Positions 30,693-35,093 of a stretch of 35,093 nucleotides of DNA are shown here, piece by piece. The first letter of the stretch is position 1. Each line of letters starts with the position of its first letter. Source of the DNA: Deltaproteobacteria bacterium (GTDB lineage Bacteria > Desulfobacterota > Binatia > DP-6); contig VBKF01000178.1 in the NCBI GenBank assembly GCA_005888095.1, forward strand, positions 1-35,093, in the 5' to 3' direction. The notes under the pieces are model-generated. The model was given only the letters and a program-made list of their open reading frames with translations, was not told the DNA's origin and ran no database searches. The position numbers were made by a program, and so were the translations under genes.

Positions 30693-31568
30693 TTAGCCGA
30701 CGCGCCAGGGCATCGTCAGGTCGGGCAGGTAAAGGGCGAGCATCGCGCCGAGGGCGAGGAAGGGGCCGAAGGGGATCGCCGTCCGGCGCGCCGCGCGCCG
30801 CGCGAACGGCAGGAGGGCGCGAGGTCCGAGCCGCCGCACGACCCGGCGTCCACCGCGTCCCCCGCCGCGCACCGCGATGAGCGTCATGCCGGCGAGCGAC
30901 CCGGTGAGCGAGGCGACGACGAGCACGGCCGGCACGGCTTGCCAGCCGAGGAAGGCGCCGATCATCGCGAGGAGCTTCACGTCGCCGTAGCCCATGCCCT
31001 CCACGCCGGTCCAGCGCTCGTACCCCCAGGCGACGGACCACAAGAGCCCTCCGCCGACCAGCACACCGAGGAGCGCGTCGAGCGGGGCGACGCGGCCGGG
31101 GAGGAATGCGCTGGCGAGGCCCACGACGACGCCGGGCAGGCTCACCTCGTCGGGGATGAAGCGGTGGTCGAGGTCGATGAAGGTGATGAGCAGCAGCGCG
31201 GCGGAGAAAGCGAACGCCACAGCCGCCGCCGGCGTCGCCCCGAAGCGTGCGAGCGCCAGGAGCGCGAGTGCCCCCGTCGCCCCCTCGACCAGCGGGTAGC
31301 GCGCGGGGATGCGCGCCCGGCAGGCGCGACAGCGAGCCCCGAGCCACGCCCATGAGACGAGCGGCAGGTTGTCGTACCAGGCGATCGGCGTCGAGCAGCG
31401 GGGGCAGTGCGAGCCCGGGCGCACGATCGACTCGTCGGCCGGGAGCCGGTGGATGCAGACGTTCAGGAAGCTACCGATGCAGGCGCCGACGGTGAAGGCG
31501 AGCGCGAAGAGCGGCCAGTCCGCGGCCGCGGCGGCGGGGAGCAGCATCCCTGAGATGACCTGGGTCAA
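30693..31568 (-). CDS. pilD: Prepilin peptidase / N-methyltransferase PilD
   Basis: 291 residues. An N-terminal domain has the zinc tetracysteine pair CPRC (55-58) and CRAC (80-83) plus GSFLNVCIHRLP, the methyltransferase part. The peptidase part has the two aspartates, in FIDLDHRFIPDE (about 130-141) and GMGYGDVK (Asp196), among about eight membrane helices. It cleaves the leader of prepilins before Phe or Met and methylates the new N-terminus at the inner membrane. The substrates, PilA and four pilin-like proteins, are encoded on both sides. A strong terminator separates it from pilA, so it needs read-through or its own promoter; none is obvious. Confidence 0.94.
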   Translation of the reverse strand: MTQVISGMLLPAAAAADWPLFALAFTVGACIGSFLNVCIHRLPADESIVRPGSHCPRCSTPIAWYDNLPLVSWAWLGARCRACRARIPARYPLVEGATGALALLALARFGATPAAAVAFAFSAALLLITFIDLDHRFIPDEVSLPGVVVGLASAFLPGRVAPLDALLGVLVGGGLLWSVAWGYERWTGVEGMGYGDVKLLAMIGAFLGWQAVPAVLVVASLTGSLAGMTLIAVRGGGRGGRRVVRRLGPRALLPFARRAARRTAIPFGPFLALGAMLALYLPDLTMPWRVG

Positions 31569-31618
31569 CGGCTATCCTGGGTGGGTGGACGGGTCAAACG
31601 TGGCGCCCCAAAACAGAC

Positions 31619-31645
31619 GGGGGACGGACCGCTGGTCCGTCCCCC
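31619..31645 (-). terminator. Intrinsic terminator after the pilA pair
   Basis: GGGGGACGGACC, a 3-nt loop and GGTCCGTCCCCC give a perfect 12-bp stem. On the minus strand it is followed by GTCTGTTTTG. It lies 25 bp beyond the stop of the second pilA and should end the abundant pilin transcript. Confidence 0.85.
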
Positions 31646-31670
31646 GCCGATCGTGCGACTGGAGAAGGAG

Positions 31671-32069
31671 CTACGACACCGTCAGGTTCGGCGAACCGGC
31701 GGCGGGAGCGCTGTTCCAGGTGTAGGTCTTGTTGCCGCTGGAATGGGTGGAGACGCAGTTGAAGGTCGTGGCGGTCCCCGTGCAGGTGATCGTCACGCCG
31801 CCCGACAGCGTGAAGCCCGGCAGCGTCGTCGTGCAGGCGCTGTCGGCGCAGCTCGCATACGTGTTGTTGTCCACGAAGGACGCCTCCTCCGCCGACGCTG
31901 CGTTGCGGACGTCGGCCTCGGCGCGGGCGTTGAAGCCCCGCGTGCGGTAGGCGGCGAACTGCGGGATGGCGATGGCGGCGAGGATGCCGATGATGGCCAC
32001 CACGACGAGGAGCTCGATCAGCGTGAACCCCTTCGACTTCTTCCGCTTCATCTTGGATACCTTGGCCAT
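31671..32069 (-). CDS. pilA: Type IV major pilin PilA, downstream copy
   Basis: 132 residues. A long, Lys-rich leader MAKVSKMKRKKSKG is cleaved before FTLIELLVVVAIIGILAAIA, with Glu5. The mature protein is about 118 residues: the N-terminal helix FAAYRTRGFNARAEADVRNA, then four Cys (YASCADSAC, ITCTGT and FNCVS). The end is NSAPAAGSPNLTVS. It differs from the copy immediately upstream by a handful of residues (N-terminus, NNTYASCADSACTT, LSGG). GGAGGA precedes the ATG; the two genes are 14 bp apart and share one promoter. It would assemble into the pilus fibre after PilD processing. Confidence 0.94.
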   Translation of the reverse strand: MAKVSKMKRKKSKGFTLIELLVVVAIIGILAAIAIPQFAAYRTRGFNARAEADVRNAASAEEASFVDNNTYASCADSACTTTLPGFTLSGGVTITCTGTATTFNCVSTHSSGNKTYTWNSAPAAGSPNLTVS

Positions 32070-32083
32070 GCTCCGTCCTCCTC

Positions 32084-32482
32084 TTAGGACACTGTCAGGT
32101 TCGGCGAGCCGGCGGCGGGAGCGCTGTTCCAGGTGTAGGTCTTGTTGCCGCTGCTGTGGGTCGAGACGCAGTTGAAGGTCGTGGCGGTCCCCGTGCAGGT
32201 GATCGTCACGCCGCTCGACAGCGTGAAGCCGGGCAGCGTCGTCGCGCAGGCGCTGTTGGCGCAGCTGGCGTACGCGTTGTTGTCCACGAAGGATGCCTCT
32301 TCGGCCGTCGCCGCGTTGCGGACGTCCGCCTCCGCCCGGGCGTTGAAGCCGCGGGTGCGGTAGGCAGCGAACTGCGGGATCGCGATCGCGGCGAGAATAC
32401 CGATGATCGCCACGACGACGAGCAGTTCGATCAGCGTGAAACCCTTCGACTTCTTCCGTTTCATCTTGGTAACCTTGCTCAT
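32084..32482 (-). CDS. pilA: Type IV major pilin PilA, promoter-proximal copy
   Basis: 132 residues. Leader MSKVTKMKRKKSKG, cleavage before FTLIELLVVVAIIGILAAIA. Mature sequence is near-identical to the downstream copy, with NNAYASCANSACAT and LSSG differences. Coding DNA for the C-terminal half is almost identical between copies, while the conserved N-terminal helix differs at many third positions. The gene begins about 53 nt after the expected start of a sigma-54 type promoter. Adjacent pilC and pilT genes supply the assembly platform and retraction motor. Open frames on the plus strand here are shadows. Confidence 0.94.
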   Translation of the reverse strand: MSKVTKMKRKKSKGFTLIELLVVVAIIGILAAIAIPQFAAYRTRGFNARAEADVRNAATAEEASFVDNNAYASCANSACATTLPGFTLSSGVTITCTGTATTFNCVSTHSSGNKTYTWNSAPAAGSPNLTVS

Positions 32483-32545
32483 GCTTCCTCCCCTTGGATG
32501 GCGTTGTGGGCGGCGTTGTGTGTGCGCCGTGTCTGCATCAGGCGG

Positions 32546-32561
32546 AGCAAGCGGGGTGCCA
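32546..32561 (-). promoter_or_regulatory. Sigma-54 type (-24/-12) promoter of pilA
   Basis: On the minus strand TGGCACCCCGCTTGCT reads 32561 to 32546. It has GG and GC elements exactly 10 bp apart and matches the TGGCAC-N5-TTGCT consensus. Transcription would start near 32535. Sigma-54 with PilR drives pilA in Pseudomonas and Myxococcus; no pilR or pilS is in the window. The rest of 32483-32689 shows no gene. Confidence 0.75.
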
Positions 32562-32689
32562 CGCGCGCACCGCGCATGCCATGCGCCGCATCGGGCCGCG
32601 GATCGTACATCTTCGAGCACCCGCGCCCGGGCGTGCGCGACGCTCCTCGTCACGACGCGCGACGCCCTCGTTACCGAAATGACGCCGCA

Positions 32690-33910
32690 TCACTCCATCA
32701 CCGCGCCGAGCTGGAAGATCGGCAGGTACATCGAGATCACCAGGCCGCCGATCACGACGCCGAGGAAGAGGATGACCGCCGGCTCGAGCAGGGACATGAG
32801 GTTCGCCACCGTGTTGTCCACCTCGTCCTCATAGAAGTCCGCGATCTTCTGCAGCATGCTGTCGAGGGCGCCGGTCGTCTCCCCGACGGCGATCATCTGG
32901 CAGACCATGGGCGGGAATACCTTGCTCTCGGTGAGCGGCTCGGCGATCGTGCGGCCGCTCGAGATGCTGGTGCGCGCCGTGAAGATCGCCTTCTCGACCA
33001 CCTTGTTGCCCGCCGTGCGGGCGGTGATGTTGAGGGCGTCGAGAATCGGGACTCCTGACGAGATGAGCGTGCCGAGCGTCCGGGTGAAGCGGGCGACTGC
33101 CGACTTCCGGATGAGCGCCCCGAAGACCGGCACCTTGAGCATCGTGCGGTCGATCGCGAAGCGGCCCTTCTCGGTGCGATAGGCCGAGCGGATCACGACG
33201 GTGGCGATGATCGGCGCGGCGATGAGGTACCAGATGTGCGCGATCGTGAATTCAGAGAGGGCCATGACGAACTCGGTGGGCGCCGGAAGCCGGTGTCCGA
33301 AGCTCTTGAAGACGTCCGCGAAGACCGGGATCACCCAGATGAGGAGGATCGTCGTGACCAGGATCGCCGCCGCCACGATGCACGACGGGTAGATCATGGC
33401 GCCCTTGATCTTGCTCTTCAGCTTGGCGGCCTTCTCGAGGTAGTTCGCCAGACGAACGAGGATCGTGTCGAGGATGCCGCCGATCTCGCCGGCCTGGACC
33501 AGGCTCGTGAAGAGGTCGCTGAAGACCTTCGGGTGCTTGCGGATCGAGTCCGCGAGCGTCGTGCCGGCCTCGACGTCGTCCTTCACCTGCCCGAGGACCT
33601 TGCGGAACGCCTTCGAGTCCGTCTGTGCGGCGAGGATGTGCAGGCACTGCATGATCGGCAGCCCGGCGTCGATCATGGTGGCGAACTGGCGCGTGAAGAT
33701 GACGATGTCCCGGGTCTTCACCTCGGAGCCGATCGCCGGCATGCGGATCTCGAAGTCGAGACCCTTGCCCTTCTCCTTGATGCGCGCCGTGTTCGGCTGG
33801 ATGCGCTGCGTCCGGAGACGGATGATGACGGCCTCGCGGCTCGTCGCCTCCATCTCGCCTTTGAGCGTCTCGCCCTTGGGCGAGACCCCTTGCCAGTGAT
33901 AGACCGCCAT
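32690..33910 (-). CDS. pilC: Type IV pilus inner-membrane platform protein PilC
   Basis: 406 residues. A cytoplasmic N-terminus (MAVYHWQGVSPKGETLKGEM, EAVIIRLRTQRIQPNTARI) precedes two GspF/PilC domains. The first covers about 70-195 (FTRQFATMIDAGLPIMQCL, LVQAGEIGGILDTIL, then AAAILVTTILLIWVIPVFADVF). The second covers about 270-400 (FTRTLGTLISSGVPILDAL, MIAVGETTGALDSML, then LEPAVILFLGVVIGGLVISMYLPIF). Three membrane helices in the family's pattern. It links the PilB and PilT motors to the growing pilus. The stop lies upstream of the pilA promoter region; pilT precedes it by 9 bp, so pilT-pilC form one unit. Confidence 0.95.
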   Translation of the reverse strand: MAVYHWQGVSPKGETLKGEMEATSREAVIIRLRTQRIQPNTARIKEKGKGLDFEIRMPAIGSEVKTRDIVIFTRQFATMIDAGLPIMQCLHILAAQTDSKAFRKVLGQVKDDVEAGTTLADSIRKHPKVFSDLFTSLVQAGEIGGILDTILVRLANYLEKAAKLKSKIKGAMIYPSCIVAAAILVTTILLIWVIPVFADVFKSFGHRLPAPTEFVMALSEFTIAHIWYLIAAPIIATVVIRSAYRTEKGRFAIDRTMLKVPVFGALIRKSAVARFTRTLGTLISSGVPILDALNITARTAGNKVVEKAIFTARTSISSGRTIAEPLTESKVFPPMVCQMIAVGETTGALDSMLQKIADFYEDEVDNTVANLMSLLEPAVILFLGVVIGGLVISMYLPIFQLGAVME

Positions 33911-33919
33911 CGTCCCTCC

Positions 33920-35005
33920 TCAGCCCGCGGCCCGGCCGAGCCGCGGCTGGCCGAGCATCGTCCGGACCTCCTCGATCTCGGTGGCGTGGCCCATCGCCTC
34001 TTCGGGGGTGATCACGTTCTGCTGCACGAGCGCGATGAGCGACTGGCTCATCGTCTGCATGCCGAACTTCGTCTGCCCCACCTGCATCTGCGAGTAGATC
34101 TGGTGGACCTTCTCCTCGCGGATGAGGTTGCGGATGGCGGCGTTCGGGATCATCACCTCGGCGGCGAGCACGCGTCCCCGCCCGTCGCGCCGCGGGATGA
34201 GCTGCTGGGAGATCACCGCCTGGAGCACGAGCGAGAGCTGGGCCCGCACCTGCGCCTGCTGGTGGGGCGGGAAGACGTCGATGATGCGGTTGATCGTCTG
34301 CACGGCGCAGTTGGTGTGCAGCGTCGAGAAGGCCAGGTGCCCGGTCTCGGCGACCACCAGCGACGCCTCGATGGTCTCGAGGTCGCGCATCTCGCCGATC
34401 AGCACGATGTCCGGGTCCTGGCGCAGCACGTGCTTGAGCGATTGCGCGAAGCTGTGCGTGTCGGAGAAGACCTCGCGCTGGTTCACCAGGCAGCTCTTGT
34501 GCACGTGCACGAACTCGATCGGGTCCTCGACCGTGACGATGTGCTCGTGCCGCTCGCGGTTGATCTTGTCGATCATCGCCGCGAGCGTCGTGCTCTTCCC
34601 GCTGCCCGTCGGCCCGGTGACCAGCACGAGCCCGCGTGGCAGCTGGGTGAGCCCGGGCACCGAGGCCGGCAGCCCGAGCTGCTGGAGCTGTGGCGTCTCG
34701 TGCGGGATCATGCGGAAGGCGCCGCCGACCGCGCCCTTCTGCAGGTAGAGGTTGCCGCGGAAGCGGCTCACGCCCTTCACGCCGAAGGAGAAGTCGAGCT
34801 CGCTGTCCTCCTCGAACTTCTTCTTCTGCGCCTCGGTGAGGAGGCTGTAGCAGAGCTGCTTCGTGTCGTTGCCGCTGAGCGGCGGGTGTGCGAGGGGCAC
34901 CAGCTCGCCGTGGAGCCGGATGACCGGCGGGCTGTCGGTGGTGAGGTGGAGGTCCGACGCCTTGCGCTCGATCATCTCGCGCAGGAACGCTTCCATCGAT
35001 GGCAT
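33920..35005 (-). CDS. pilT: Twitching motility retraction ATPase PilT
   Basis: 361 residues from ATG 35005 (MPSMEAFLREMIERKASDLH); ATG 34996 and a GTG at 35053 are alternatives. An N-terminal PAS-like domain leads to the RecA-like ATPase with Walker A GPTGSGKST, the Asp box (IVTVEDPIEFVH), Walker B DIVLIGEMRDLETI and the His box (GHLAFSTLHTN). The C-terminal AIRNLIRE motif is the retraction signature that separates PilT from the extension ATPase PilB. It depolymerises pili for twitching, with PilC as its platform. PilB is not in the window and may lie upstream beyond 35093. GAAEV-like context MIPNAAIRNLIREEK supports the call. Confidence 0.96.
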   Translation of the reverse strand: MPSMEAFLREMIERKASDLHLTTDSPPVIRLHGELVPLAHPPLSGNDTKQLCYSLLTEAQKKKFEEDSELDFSFGVKGVSRFRGNLYLQKGAVGGAFRMIPHETPQLQQLGLPASVPGLTQLPRGLVLVTGPTGSGKSTTLAAMIDKINRERHEHIVTVEDPIEFVHVHKSCLVNQREVFSDTHSFAQSLKHVLRQDPDIVLIGEMRDLETIEASLVVAETGHLAFSTLHTNCAVQTINRIIDVFPPHQQAQVRAQLSLVLQAVISQQLIPRRDGRGRVLAAEVMIPNAAIRNLIREEKVHQIYSQMQVGQTKFGMQTMSQSLIALVQQNVITPEEAMGHATEIEEVRTMLGQPRLGRAAG

Positions 35006-35093
35006 GGCAGCCGCGAGGAGCAGGCCCCGTGCCACCCCGCCGGCCCGCCGCACCGCGTCCCCGGCGTCCGCGCAGCGTCAGCTTTGCGTCACT

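Overview
The window is high-GC bacterial chromosome (third codon positions almost all G or C) with tightly packed housekeeping and accessory genes and many 4-bp stop/start overlaps (ATGA, GTGA). I see no phage, transposase, plasmid, rRNA, tRNA or CRISPR signal. The linked tmk-holB-ricT-metG-tatD genes, a Fur-controlled iron locus, a type IV pilus locus with a sigma-54 type promoter and an F420-dependent-type NADP reductase suggest a Gram-negative, deltaproteobacteria-like lineage (Binatota, Desulfobacterota or Myxococcota type). That placement is inference; no marker here settles it.

Layout. 1-430: gene-free, hairpin-rich DNA ending in a long inverted-repeat element. 426-1261 (-): a SirB1/transglutaminase-like gene broken by a frameshift. 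1362-6506 (+): a co-directional run of a double-hotdog thioesterase, an HtrA-like protein that has lost its whole catalytic triad, a thiamine-diphosphate 2-oxoacid decarboxylase and an acyl-CoA synthetase. 6513-7945: divergent F420:NADPH reductase-like and histidine phosphatase genes with overlapping promoters. 8132-10603: the primary sigma factor RpoD and two small genes. 10689-12397: convergent NUDIX and type 2 asparaginase genes. 12519-15339: AhpD-like protein, proS and pyrF. 15483-16946: nitrilase-family amidase and a PhaR-type regulator. 16963-17272: second copy of the inverted-repeat element. 17269-18108: tandem universal stress protein.

18217-22225 is an iron module: a small conserved protein, Fur, then a cupredoxin-like periplasmic protein, an FTR1 permease, a predicted outer-membrane barrel and a ferritin-like diiron protein. 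The cupredoxin gene has a perfect 19-bp palindromic Fur-box candidate across its start. The genes read as a Fur-repressed iron importer linked to a diiron enzyme. A different inverted-repeat element (22229-22413) fills the next convergent gap.

22414-35005 is entirely on the minus strand. In order of transcription: pilT, pilC, two tandem pilA genes behind a -24/-12 promoter and followed by a terminator, pilD, four minor pilin genes, two CheY-like receivers, then tmk-holB-ricT-metG-tatD. Tmk carries an unusual in-frame 21-bp tandem repeat in its LID loop.

The strongest candidates for something undescribed are the large palindromic modules that fill convergent gaps and supply the neighbouring stop codon, the Fur-controlled cupredoxin/FTR1/barrel/diiron set, the complete HtrA pseudoprotease beside acyl-CoA enzymes, and the recurring promoters placed 6-8 bp from start codons.
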